Shown here in pieces: positions 31,801 through 41,099 of a stretch of DNA of 64,000 bases. Source of the stretch: Emiliania huxleyi CCMP1516. Its lineage: Eukaryota; Haptophyta; Isochrysidales; Noelaerhabdaceae. The position numbers and the translations under genes were made by a program. The DNA lies in the NCBI RefSeq assembly GCF_000372725.1, contig NW_005198966.1, positions 316,247 through 380,246 on the forward strand, in the 5' to 3' direction. The notes under the pieces are model-generated. The model had not been told where the DNA came from. It did not search any database and was given only the letters and a program-made list of their open reading frames with translations. Positions within the stretch are counted from its first letter, which is position 1; each line of letters starts with the position of its first letter.

Positions 31801-34800
31801 CGCCGCCTGCAGGAGGAGTCCGGGAAGGGTCCGGGAAGGGTCCGGGAAGGGTCCGGGAAGGGTCCGGGAAGGGTCCGGGAAGGGTCCGGGAAGGGTCCGG
31901 GAAGGGTCCGGGAAGGGTCCGGGAAGGGTCCGGGAAGGGTCCGGGAAGGTTCGCGCCACTCTGCGGTATCTCGGCTGCATCTCGGCTGCATCTCGGCTGC
32001 ATCTCGGCTGCATCTCGGCTCCATCTCGGCTCCATCTCGGCTCCATCTCGGCTCCATCTCGCCAGCTCCGCCGCCCCTCGCCGCGCCGCCTCAGCCTCAG
32101 CGTGAGCGGTGGCGGCGCGCCTGCTCGCAGCCAGGGGGGTGGACCAGGGCGTATGGACGCCGGCGTCGGTGACGATGGGGGGCCGGGGACAAGGGTGGGT
32201 TCCCTGGGTGGACGGCTTAGTTCTAGGTGGGGGGGGGAGAGGGGGACACGGTGGATGAAGGGTAACGGGGGGGCCGCGGTGCGATTTCCGCCNNNNNNNN
32301 NNNNNNNNNNNNNNNNNNNNNNNNNNNNNNNNNNNNNNNNNNNNNNNNNNNNNNNNNNNNNNNNNNNNNNNNNNNNNNNNNNNNNNNNNNNNCATGCGGA
32401 GGGACTCCAGCTCTGGCGTGAGCGCCGCGCGCGCCGCGGCCTCGGCCTGGGCCCGCACGGGGGCGAGCTGCTCCTCCTATGAGAGGGGGGGGGGGGGGGG
32501 GTACGGGTGAAGGGCGAGCACTCCTCCGCCCGCGCAGCTCGAGGAGGCCGCTCGCAACCTCGTGCAATCTCGGAGCAATCTCGTGCAATCTCGGAAGAGG
32601 GAGGGGGCTCGAGGCGACGCTTGCCCAGCCGGCGCTCTCCCCATCTCCGCAGACCTCCCCAGACCTCCCCAGATCTCCCCAGACCTCCCCAGATCTCCCC
32701 AGACCTCCCCAGATCTCCCCAGACCTCCCCAGATCTCCCCAGACCTCCCCAGATCTCCCCAGATCTCCCCAGATCTCCCCACCTCTTGCGCAGTCCGCCA
32801 GCCGGCGCTCTCTTGCGCGAGCACGCGGCCGCTCAGCAAACTCACGTCGTGCTCGAGCGACGCGTTCTCGCACCTATCAAAATAAGGACACGAATAAGAA
32901 GAAGAGTGTTCACAACAGCTCACGTCGTGCTCGAGCGACGCGCTCTCGCACCTACCGACGCAGAGGAGTGCGTACGAGCACCCCCACTCTCCCTCTTGTC
33001 CTGCCCGACCGAAGCGGTCTCCGACCGCATCTCCGCGAGCTCTGCCCGCAGCGCCTGCGCCTCCTCCTCCGCCGACCGCAGCTCGGCCCGCACCGCCGCC
33101 TCAACCTCCCCCCTCGCCGCCCGCGCCGCCTCCGGCTCCCTCGTCGCCTCCGGCTCGAGGCCTTCGCGAGATTGCGCGAGATCACACGAGGTTGCACGAG
33201 GTTGCATCTCCCTGGGCTCCCCCGGCTCAGGACCTGCCCCGTCGCCCTCGCCGGCGGCGGCGGGGAGCGCAGCGGCCGCTGCCGCACGCGCCGGCGCCGC
33301 CTCCCCCTCCACCGCCTCCCCCCTCGCCCGAACCTCCTCGAGACCTCGCGACTCGACCGTCCGCAGCTGCGCGGCGAGGGCGTCGCACATCGACGCTCTC
33401 GATGCGAGGCGCGACGCCCTCTCGACTGCCTCGGCCTCCGCCTGCCGCGCCTGCGCGAGCGCCGCGGCATCCGCCGCCGCCCGCGCCGCCGCCTGCTCGC
33501 GCAGCAATCACACCTCGGCTGTATCTCGGCTGCATCTCGGCTGTATCTCGGCTGCATCTCGGCGACATCTCGGCTGCATCTCGTCGCCTGCTCGCGCAGC
33601 AGCTGCAGCTGCTCGTCGTACCTCGCAGAGAGCGTCGCGGCAGAAGAAGCCTTGCGCAGCAAGATCAGCTCGCGGTGAGATGTGGCGAGATCTGGGGAGG
33701 TCTGGGGAGATCTGGGGAGGTATGGGGAGGTCTGGGGAGATCTGGGGAGGTATGGGGAGATCTGGGGAGGTATGAGGAGGTATGGGGAGATATGGGGAGA
33801 TCTGGGGAGGTCTGGGGAGATCTGGGGAGGTATGAGGAGGTATGGGGAGATATGGGGAGATCTGGCGAGATCTGGGGAGATCTGGGGAGGTATGGGGAGG
33901 TATGGGGAGATCTGGGGAGATCCGGGGAGATCTGGGGAGATCTGGGGAGATCTGGGGAGGTATGGGAAGATCTGGGGAGATCTGGGGAGATCTGGCGAGA
34001 TCTGGCGAGATCTGGGGAGATGCCTTGCGCAGCTCGATCAGCTCACGGTGCGCCTCCTCCACGTTCGCCTGCTCGACAGCTGGACTGGTTCGACAGCTGA
34101 CCGGCCGAGTCTCAGCGCCATCTCCTCCGCTCTCGCTCTCGGCGCGAGGCCACGCCCACGCTTCACCGCCGCGCTTCACCGCCGCCAACTGCTCGCCCCA
34201 CCTCGGCCCTCTCTCGGCTATGTCTCGGGCTATCTCTCACCGCCGCCAGCTGCAGCTGCTCGTCCCGCGCCACAACGCCGGCCTTCAGCTCTGCCTCCGA
34301 CGCCGCGAGCGCCTAGTGAGTTATCCAGTCCTCATTACTGACTGGCGATCCAGGCGTCGCCTTTCTTTCCCCGGCTGCCGGCTATATCTCGGCTACATCT
34401 CGGCTGTATCTCGGCTACATCTCGGCTAGATCTCGGCTGTATCTCGGCTACATCTCGGCTAGATCTCGGCTACATCTCGGCTACATCTCGCCTCTGCGCG
34501 CGCCGACACGCCCTCGTGCGACGCCAGCAGCGTGGCGTGCTCGCCTATAGCTCCCCCCAGCATCGCAGGGTGCAGCAAAACGCACACGAGAGAAGGGGCG
34601 GTGATGGGCCGAGAGCTTGCCGGAGAGCATCTCGTGCGACACGCGAAGCGCCGCCAGATCCGCCTCCGCCTCCGCCCGCGCCGCCGCCTCAGCCTCTAGC
34701 GCACTCGCCGCCGCCGCCGCCGCGGCCGCCGCCGCCGCCTCGGCCTCGCCCCAGCCCCGCTTCAGCCGGACTGCGTCCAGGTGGGCGTGCGACAGCTCGT

Positions 34801-35694
34801 CTTGCAGCCTGCACGGCACATGCGGGGGCGGTGTGTGCCGCTGGACTCTGCACGCAAACTACTTCACACCTCGCGACTGCTCGTCTAGCAGCCTGCTCGC
34901 GGTGGCTTGGCGGAGTGTCCGGAGGGAGAAGGAGTCGCCGGGGCCAGGGGGAGGGAAGAGGGGAAGCGGATGTGGCGAGGCGACCGGCACGAGTGCTCTG
35001 GAAGGGTGTCTCGGAAGGATCTCGGAAGTTTCTCGGAAACGTCTCGGAAACGTCTCGGAAATGTCTCGGAAACGTCTCGGAAATGTCTAGCCGCCTGCGC
35101 AGCTCAGAGTGGACGGCCGCGTCGCTCGCCCACGCCCCCCAACTCGAGGCCGCCTGCTTCACAGCCGCAGGCGTGAAGAGACGCTGTTCACAGCTCGCCC
35201 ACGCGCCCCAACTCGAGGCCGCCTGCTTCACAGCCGCAGGCGTGAAGAGACGCTGTTCACAGCTCGCCCTCCCCCCCCAAACTCGAGGGCGCCATCCGCT
35301 CGCTCTCCGCTCGCTTGGACGCCAGCGCCGCCTCCAGCTGCTGCAGCCTCTCCTGAGAATGATAACAAGAATAAGAATAGGAATAAGAACAACACATAAT
35401 CATAATAAGACATCATAATACAGCGGCTGCAGTCTCTCCTCCGCTAGCGAGACGAGCGCCGACGTGACCTCCGCCGCGCCGCCGCCGCCCTGGGCGACCT
35501 CCAGCCTTGCGCGCAGCCTCGCGCCCTCTGCTTGAAGGGCGGCGCCTGCGGGGAAACGTCCGCGAAAGGTCCGGGAAGAGTCCGGGGGGAGGGCGCGGCG
35601 CGCTCTCTCTCAATGCGATCTCTCGGCGATTCGGCTATTCGGCTCTCTCTCTCTCTCTCTCCCTCCCTCCCTCCCTCCCTCCCTCCCTCTCTCT

Positions 35695-35762
<68 letters not shown>

Positions 35763-36652
35763 TTTCTCGGCGGCCTCTCTACTCTCTATCTTGGCGATCT
35801 CCCCGCGATCTCCCCGCGATCTCCCAGCTAGCATCTCATCTATAGCAGCCCGCCTCTCTTGTCGGCCTCTGCCAGCTCGTGCTGCGCCGCGCGCAGCTCG
35901 CCCGCGGTCCGCGAGGCGGTCAGCTGCGCCGCGTGCGCCTGCGCGCGCGCGCGGGAGAGCGCGCCGCGCAGCCGCGCCTCGTCCCCGACCGGACAGAGCT
36001 CAAGGGCACCGGAAGCGCCGACCGCGTCGCTCGCCGCCGCTCCTGCGGCCGAGTCGCTTGCCACGGCGGCGGGGGGGGAGGGGGGGTCGGCGTCGAACGC
36101 GGCGTAACAGCCGCCGACGCCGCCGCCGGGCGTCGACGGCGCGGAGGGGTGGAGCGACGCCGACGGCGACAGCGGAGCCGAGTCGGTGCGGCGCTGCTGC
36201 GGCGCCGCCTCTGCCTCCGCCTCCTCGCCGGCGCTGAAGGCGTCGGCGGAGCCGCGGCACGCGGCGGCGGCCACCGCCGTGAAAATTGGGATCGAGACGA
36301 TGCTGCTCGCCGGGCTCGGCGGCGCGCTCCCCGCCGCGCGCAGGCCCACTGGCGACAGAGACGGCGACGGCGAGTCGGCGCAGCAGGCGGCGGCAAGGCC
36401 CAGCGCCTCCTCCGGCTGCCAGGCGTAGCGAGCGGCCGCGCCTCTCGGGAAGCCTTGCGGCGACGCATACGCCACCGCAGATGCCGCGGAACCGCCGCAG
36501 AAGCCGCTGCTGCAGAAGGCGCCGCCGGGCGAGCTGCTCGGCAACGGCGGCTCGTCGCAGTCGCCGGACGAGGCCTCGCCGGCCGTGCTCGAGGCGAAGT
36601 CGGCGAAGAGCCGCTCCGCCCCGGGAGCGCTCAGGTGCTCGAGCTGCCACAT
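19840..36652 (-). CDS. Giant Ala/Glu/Arg-rich coiled-coil protein, many minisatellite introns
   Basis: I read this as one gene, but two adjacent genes are possible. It starts at ATG 36652 (MWQLEHLSAPGAERLFADFA). Exon 1 (36652-35854) is Ser/Pro/Ala-rich and turns into coiled coil at its end (RLRGALSRARAQAHAAQ). Exon 2 starts at 35545 after a GC-AG intron, in phase. From there to the stop at 19840 nearly all protein-like minus-strand stretches are long A/E/R/L-rich heptads, e.g. EEAARAEAEAARAEAEAAKG and QRQRMTDEAQRERERLLSE. No globular domain is recognised. A cytoskeletal, golgin-like or scaffold role is only a guess. Between exons lie many introns of 10-11-bp repeats, often with GC donors (GCGAGAT...). 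A 100-N gap (32293-32392) interrupts the gene. Confidence 0.65.
20644..20752 (-). repeat. 11-bp intron minisatellite (TCTCGGAAGTG)
   Basis: About ten units with a few variants, in an intron of the coiled-coil gene. A related array lies at 35008-35085. Confidence 0.85.
21385..21451 (-). mobile_element. Introner-like element C (67-bp intron)
   Basis: On the gene strand the intron runs from a GC donor to TACTAG. Its ends carry TACCGCACC and GGTGCGGTA, a perfect 9-bp inverted repeat. The host sequence GCGCTCG is present on both sides (21460-21454 and 21384-21378), as a target duplication would be. The interior (CACTGGATTCGAGACTCTGG) matches introns at 58837-58910 and 59476-59549 in a different gene. 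Confidence 0.8.
22092..22235 (-). repeat. 11-bp intron minisatellite (AGCCGAGATGC type)
   Basis: About thirteen units of CGAGATGCCGC/CGAGACGCAGC. Confidence 0.85.
22499..22622 (-). repeat. 10-bp intron minisatellite (CTCGGCGCCC type)
   Basis: A run of CTCGGCGCAT and CTCGGCGCCC units. Confidence 0.85.
23995..24113 (-). repeat. 10-bp intron minisatellite (ACTCTCGGGT)
   Basis: About twelve units between two coiled-coil exons. The gene-strand edges repeat CGGAGCTGGAGGC (forward GCCTCCAGCTCCGTCTC at both ends), another sign of exon-boundary duplication. Confidence 0.85.
24271..25149 (-). repeat. Duplicated ~110-bp exon segment
   Basis: 24271-24383 and 25037-25149 are almost identical. Both encode the coil EELRARMSAEEARSLRELSE, so one exon of the coiled-coil gene was duplicated about 766 bp away. 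Confidence 0.9.
25520..25613 (-). repeat. 28-bp direct repeat bounding a 66-bp intron
   Basis: Copies at 25520-25547 and 25586-25613 both encode VVDEAEA and contain AG|GC. The sequence between them includes a GTGAA ... TTCAC hairpin motif. Confidence 0.8.
26877..26962 (-). repeat. 10-bp intron minisatellite (CTCGGCTGAT)
   Basis: About eight units. Confidence 0.85.
27512..27990 (-). repeat. 11-bp intron minisatellite, ~43 units
   Basis: Units of GTCGTGGACGT/GTCGTGGGCGT. On the gene strand the acceptor reads CGCCGTCAG|GTGAGTGTCG and the donor is probably GAG|GCGGCTG. The array happens to be open in all frames, giving spurious reading frames. Confidence 0.88.
28970..29150 (-). repeat. 21-bp coding minisatellite encoding heptads (SRSELET)n
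   Basis: Nine near-perfect copies of a 21-bp unit lie inside an exon. Each unit encodes one 7-residue coiled-coil heptad, so changes in copy number keep both frame and heptad phase. Confidence 0.92.
29697..29750 (-). repeat. 12-bp coding repeat (RPAS)n
   Basis: Units of GGGAGGCGGGGC encode RPAS five times on the gene strand. Nearby (about 29480-29550) a 33-bp unit encoding VQAGSEVAAKA occurs twice. Confidence 0.7.
29855..29965 (-). repeat. 11-bp intron minisatellite (GTCGTGGACGT)
   Basis: The same unit family as 27512-27990, about nine copies, in another intron. Confidence 0.85.
30331..30503 (-). repeat. 11-bp intron minisatellite (GAGGTGCAGCC)
   Basis: About fifteen units with a short interruption near 30442. 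Confidence 0.88.
31329..31555 (-). repeat. 11-bp minisatellites in both orientations
   Basis: GAGGTGCGGCC units at 31329-31443 and CTCGGCTGCAT units at 31502-31555. On the gene strand the second array starts with a GC donor (GCG|GCGAGATG). Confidence 0.85.
31813..32060 (-). repeat. Two abutting 11-bp minisatellites
   Basis: GGGAAGGGTCC units (31813-31950, about twelve copies) are followed by CTCGGCTGCAT/CTCGGCTCCAT units (31970-32060). The pair appears to form one intron with a GC donor (CTG|GCGAGATG). Confidence 0.88.
32293..32392. other. Assembly gap (100 N)
   Basis: Exactly 100 N, a placeholder length. The coiled-coil gene is incomplete here. Confidence 0.99.
32645..32779 (-). repeat. 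10-bp intron minisatellite (CTCCCCAGAC/T)
   Basis: About thirteen units alternating AGACCTCCCC and AGATCTCCCC. Confidence 0.88.
32841..32954 (-). repeat. 36-bp direct repeat around a short AT-rich insert
   Basis: Copies at 32841-32876 and 32919-32954 differ at one position. Both encode CENASLEHDV on the gene strand and contain AG|GTGCGAG, giving two alternative acceptors 78 bp apart. Confidence 0.85.
33508..33583 (-). repeat. 11-bp intron minisatellite (CTCGGCTGTAT)
   Basis: About seven units. Confidence 0.85.
33643..34048 (-). repeat. 10-bp minisatellite intron flanked by duplicated exon ends
   Basis: About thirty-four units of AGATCTGGGG/AGGTATGGGG at 33673-34020. Diverged ~30-bp copies of the same exon sequence flank it (about 33643-33674 and 34021-34052), encoding ELILLRKA and ELIELRKA. 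Confidence 0.85.
34378..34490 (-). repeat. 11-bp intron minisatellite (CTCGGCTACAT)
   Basis: About ten units; on the gene strand it opens with AGAG|GCGAGATG. Confidence 0.85.
35008..35085 (-). repeat. 11-bp intron minisatellite (TCTCGGAAACG)
   Basis: About seven units, related to the array at 20644-20752. Confidence 0.85.
35130..35270 (-). repeat. ~70-bp tandem duplication of an exon plus mini-intron
   Basis: Two near-identical tandem copies, each encoding QAASSWGAWAS and carrying the hairpin GTGAACAGCGTCTCTTCAC. An exon-intron unit appears to have been duplicated. Confidence 0.8.
35699..35762 (+). repeat. GT microsatellite in intron 1 of the coiled-coil gene
   Basis: About thirty GT units preceded by CT/CCT-rich simple sequence (35640-35698), all inside the 308-bp first intron (35853-35546). 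Confidence 0.95.
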
Positions 36653-37879
36653 GCGAAGCCCCTGTAGGGCACCAGGGGCACGCTACTTCGCGGGAAGCAG
36701 TTGCAAAATGGCGCGCTCTTCACCTTTTGCTAAAAAGAATTTAAACAAAACAACTCTCTCTGCTCACGCACCTCTGCTCGCGTACCCTCACCCATAGAAT
36801 TGTCACCGCCAGTGAGTGCGAGATAGGGCTGGCCGCTGGCGGCTAGCCCCTGAGGAGAGTGACCAGAGACACCTCACATGACCCCACACACGGTCTAGTC
36901 CGGCCTCGCGGTCGGGGGAGATTGCTAGAGGACGAGCATCACGCTGCCAAGACTAGAGGTCCTCACACCAAAGGTCCTCACAAACAGTACACTTTTGCGG
37001 GGCGGCCGCTCGGCGTGTAGAGGCTTTGTTACTTGTCGACTTGATATGTAAGAGGGAAGGCTGAGCGCATGCGGTAGGTTGCGCGGCTCTTGGAGCTCTT
37101 GGAGCACTTGGAGCTCATTCTACAGCTGTGCAGCACGTGCATGAACTGCTTAAACTGCTTAAACAACGCAATGTATGATTATGGACCGTGAATTATGTGC
37201 TTGAAGCCGCAGAGTTCGGGTTGCGTGAATTATGTTGTCTCCCGCGGGGAAGCAGTTGCAAAATGGCGCGCTCTTCACCGTGCTGATAAAAAGAATTTGA
37301 ACACGGCACGCACAACAAAAGGCGGTCGCGTGCCCGTTTTATTTATTTATTTATGGCGGTCGCACCGCGTGCCGAACGCGTTGCCGAGGGCCAGCTCCGC
37401 GACTATTCAACTCTCCACTCCTCACGCTGCCAAGAGGTCCTCAAGAGGTCCGCACTCTAACCCTGCCCGTTTGCGGGCGGCCGCTCGGCTTTGTTAAGTT
37501 ACTTGTCGACTTGAGGCATGCTGAGCGCATGGCGCGTGGATGCATGATGTGTCCGTCTCGATTCCGCAAACGGTTTGCTGCAATGTGCATGTGCTGCATG
37601 CGCAAGCCGACACATAAAACATATGTTAAAGTGATTGTGCTTGATGTCTGTTTTGCAACACAGCAATGGAAAAGGCCCCATGTCTCGTGATCTACTTCTG
37701 CTCTGCGTGGTCCCTCCCCATCGAGCGAACGGCGAAGAAGAAAGAGAGCGGAAATCTCAAAATTCGGTGTGTCCGATTGAGATTTGTTTGTGTCCAAAAT
37801 GCTAGTACCAGTCCACCTCGTTGTCGTAAAGAAGAAAAACATGCTGCCGACGTTTTTCTTTCCTGTGCTTGTATGTAGG
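36653..37879. other. Intergenic region with a duplicated segment
   Basis: About 53 bp (GAAGCAGTTGCAAAATGGCG ... AAAAAGAATTT) occurs at 36690-36746 and 37243-37302. GAGGTCCTC motifs lie at 36956-36985 and 37433-37450, and CTTGGAGCACTTGGAGC near 37090. No gene seen. Confidence 0.6.
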
Positions 37880-39144
37880 ATGTGTATGCCTTTGCGCGCT
37901 GCCGCTCTCGCCGCCTGCCTGGCCGTCGGCTCGGCCCTCGTGATCCCGCTCTCGGCATCCAAGCCCGCCGACTCGCTCCAGGGTGTGAGGCTGCCTCGAG
38001 CCGGAGGCGGCGGGCACGTCGACCTCGGCGAGGCGCTGGCGTCTTCGGCCGGAAAGACTCTGCTGGTGCTGGGCACGTACCCTGCTGATTTCAATATGGT
38101 CGAGTACATGCAGCGGGTGCGCGTCTTCCTCCCAGACCTGCGTGCGAAGGGCGTGACGCGGTGCATGATGGTGGTCAACGGGTGCGCCGCAGTCCACGCC
38201 GTCCGCCACCGCCCTCGCCACCGCAGCGATCCTCACCGGCTTCCGCCCGCCCGTCGCAGGCCGCCCGCTGCGTGCGAGAAGCTGGCGTCGCTCCTCGACC
38301 TCCCCGACGCCGTCGAGCTGTACGCAGACCCGGCCGGCGAGGCGGGCAGGCGCTTTGGCGTGAGCCGCGGCTTTCGGCCCGACGACTCCTCCCTGAGTGC
38401 GTTCGCCAAACTGTTCGTGATGGGCATCGTCGGCGGCCCGGGCGCGTGGGCGACGCTGCCGGCCGTGCTCGTCGGCTACTTTGGCAGCCCGGGCGGCAAG
38501 CGCAGGTGGATCGAGGAGAGCCTCAAGCAGGTGGATTACCCGAGATTACCCGAGATTACCCGAGATTAATAATATCGAGGAGAGCCTCAAGCAGGTGACG
38601 CCACAGTTGACTAGATCCAGCCGTCTAGATCCAGCCGTCAGCCGTCTTGATCCAGCCGTCTAGATCCTGTCACTAGATCCACTCGTATGACCCTGTCGGC
38701 TAGATCCTGTCGGCTAGACCCTCGCCGCCGCCCTCGCCGCCGCCCTCGCCGCCGCCCTCGCTGCCCCTACCGCCTCCTCCACTGCCGCCGCTGCCCTTGC
38801 CAGACTCGCTCCCCGCCCCCGCCCCCCAGGGGCAGCTCGCGGGCCGCTGGCCAGACAGCGTGCTGCAGCTGGCCGACGAGGAGGTCGTCGCCAACGCCTT
38901 TGACGACACGCCGCTCGTCTCGTCGTGGGGCGTGCGGCCGTTCGAGCTCGCCACGCTGCGGCTCCAAAACTTGGTGAGCCTGCAGGCGAAGCACTGGGGC
39001 GCGCTCAAGCCCGCGGACGAGCGCTGCCTGACGCAGCTGGGCGGCTGCACGGTCGTGGGCAGTGGCGGGGAGTGCCTCTACTCTTGGGTGGACCGGGGGC
39101 TTTGCGACGTCGTGGACTTCGAGAGCATGCTGGAGAGCTTATGA
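37880..39144 (+). CDS. AhpC/TSA-family (peroxiredoxin-like) protein
   Basis: Three exons, 37880-38181, 38260-38530 and 38830-39144, join in phase to 295 residues. The order LLVLGTYPADFNMVEYMQRV, NGPPAACEKLASLLDLPDAV, DPAGEAGRRFGVSRGF, GAWATLPAVLVGY, GRWPDSVL, RPFELATLRLQNLVSLQAKH and CLTQLGGCTVVG is that of the AhpC/TSA antioxidant-like family of algae and plants. The N-terminus (MCMPLRAAALAACLAVGSAL) looks like a signal peptide, consistent with secretory or plastid targeting. Thioredoxin-fold redox activity is inferred; no classical CxxC is visible. Intron 1 (78 bp, GT-AG) is a multiple of three without a stop, so retention would add 26 residues. Intron 2 holds a second copy of the exon-2 end. 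Confidence 0.83.
38509..38829 (+). repeat. Intron 2 of the AhpC/TSA gene: copied donor and short repeats
   Basis: The last ~22 nt of exon 2 plus GTG (38510-38533) reappear at about 38576-38600, giving two possible donors. Repeats of TTACCCGAGA (38536-38565) and CTAGATCCAGCCGT-like units (38610-38720) fill the intron. Confidence 0.8.
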
Positions 39145-40153
39145 ACCCATCTCGTCGCCTCCTCCCTCTCCGTCTCTCCTCCTCTGAGAAGTGAGCTGTG
39201 TCCTGTGAGCTTCGGCCCGCAGCCCGCAGGCAGGTTCGCTCTATCCAGGTTGCCCTGGTCCCTAGACGTTTTCTAGATTCCTTGCGATGCGCGCGGGCAG
39301 GTTTTTCTTCTTAAATATATCGAAACGTCAGCGTCGCGGAGGGTCCACCGCTCGCCCTCCCTCTTGTGTGTAGATCGCCCCGCCTCCACCGCTCCAGTGT
39401 CCCCAGACACCGACGGCGTGTGTCCGGCCTGTTTTTTGTGTGAGTTTTAAGAGAGAACTACGACCAGAGAGGCAGCCGTCGGAGTCCAGCATGGGGCGAG
39501 CCGGCACTAGAATCCGACAATAAAGGTAAGCAGGAGAGAAGGAGCGAGGTGGAGGCGCGGCAGCGGGCAGGGGCGCAGGACCCGCGGAAGCTGGTGATCC
39601 GCGAACTCCCCTGCGCGAGCGTGAGTTATCTTATGAGCGAGACGCGGCGCGGTCCCCGCTTGTGCGAATATTTTATATTTTTGTCGCACACGCACGTTTC
39701 ACACGACAGACAAGGCGCAGGCGTCGGCTTCCTCAGAAGCCGTCGCCCTCGCCATAGAGGAAGTCGTCCTCAGGCAGATGATCAAATCCGCCAATGAGCA
39801 CTTGAGCACTGGATAGGGTCGGTTCCGCATGGTACGGGACCCCTCGATCGTCTCGCCCTCCCTCACTGGTGTGTTCATCATCCGCCAATGAAATAAAGAA
39901 GAAATCCTAGTCCAACTGCTCGCACTATTGAATGGTGGTGTGTTTGTTTGACCGTGATCACGTCTCTTTGCCTTTCCCGCTGGAAGGATGTCACCGCGTC
40001 ATAGAGTTCCCCCCACACCCCACCGGGCAGCCTGGGTGGGCAGGAGCGAGGCAATCTCCGACCCAAGGGCGGCATGCCTCAGCAGCCTAGGGATTCGCCG
40101 CGACGTCAATCATATATCTAGAGCTTACGTTGGAGACGAGATCCCTGCCGAGG

Positions 40154-40262
40154 ACCTCTGCCACTCGTGAGGACCTCTCCACTCTATCGTGAGGACCTCT
40201 CGTGAGGACCTCTCGTGAGGACCTTGTGAGGACCTCTCGTGAGGACCTCACTCCAAGTCCAA
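40154..40262. repeat. Cluster of GTGAGGACCTCTC motifs (R4)
   Basis: Six copies of GAGGACCT in about 100 bp with irregular spacing. Confidence 0.8.
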
Positions 40263-40516
40263 TAGTCGTTCGCTGTTGGCCTCCTCCGCCACAACATTGC
40301 CCTGCTGTGATCGTCTTAGCCCCGCGGCTCACGAGTGGAGAGGGCTTGCGCAAGCGGTGTTCGTCGAAGCCGGCGGGAGCACAACACCAGGTGACAAAGA
40401 GAAAGAAGAGATCGAGAGCGAATACGGTTATAAGGATCCACGCTTTTGTGTGTTGAGAGGCGTGTTGTTTGCAAGACCTTCCAGAGTTCGTTTTAAAGGA
40501 AAAAGAGTGGGATTCT

Positions 40517-40735
40517 TTAAGGACCTCATCTGACGTGAGGACCTCTGTCTTTGTGAGGACCTCTCTCCCGCCGACTCCCCACGTAGCCTGCGGCCCAACC
40601 ATCCTGCTCCATCCGCTGCGCCGGTGCGCTCAGACCGAGCGGAGGTGCCAACCTCGCGACCACCCTCTCTCTCTTGCTCCCCTAACTCCCATTCCCTGAC
40701 CACTGGAGTCGAGTCAGCTGCATTCCATAGCTTCC
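40517..40735 (+). repeat. Dispersed segment R4b, copy 1
   Basis: GAGGACCTC motifs lead into CTCTCCCGCCGAC, a CGTAGC..GCCCAACC block, a GCTCAGA(C/T)CGA block and GGAGTCGAGT; the same order occurs at 41985-42245. Confidence 0.7.
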
Positions 40736-41099
40736 GTTGTAGAGGAGCTGTTGAGAGTCAGAACTCGATGTCTTGTGTTGTGCTTGTGTGTGCGAGCAGC
40801 CAAGCACTCCGTGTCCAAAGGATTTCTCTTTCGTACATTATTCTTTTTTCATTGCTCGGGACCGCGTTCTTCACCTTTCTACCTAACCTAACCGCGAACG
40901 GGCGATGCCACGCAGGAGTGTCGGCAAGCAAAGAGGTCAAGAGCGACCAACCCGGCGCAGCATAAAAAGAATTTGCATTTCCCGCTGTTAATGACTGCAC
41001 TCCAAGTGCTCCAAGTGCTTTGCCAGCTCTCCGCACAGTTCCATGTACATGTACCTTGTGCAATTCAACACTTACCTTCGTATCTCATTATAACCGCTG

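Larger units (their letters stand above)
39145..41099. other. Intergenic region with GAGGACCTC clusters
   Basis: No convincing gene. It includes motif clusters at 40154-40262 and 40517-40572, a ~175-bp segment (40555-40735) shared with 42062-42245, one AAAAAGAATTT (40964) and CTCCAAGTGCTCCAAGTGC at about 40998. Confidence 0.6.

Noticed and set aside
19840-36652. Splitting the coiled-coil region into many small genes
   Set aside because: All exons are on one strand with similar composition, only one convincing start (36652) is seen, and apparent stops fall inside minisatellite introns. A split into two genes cannot be excluded because of the gap.
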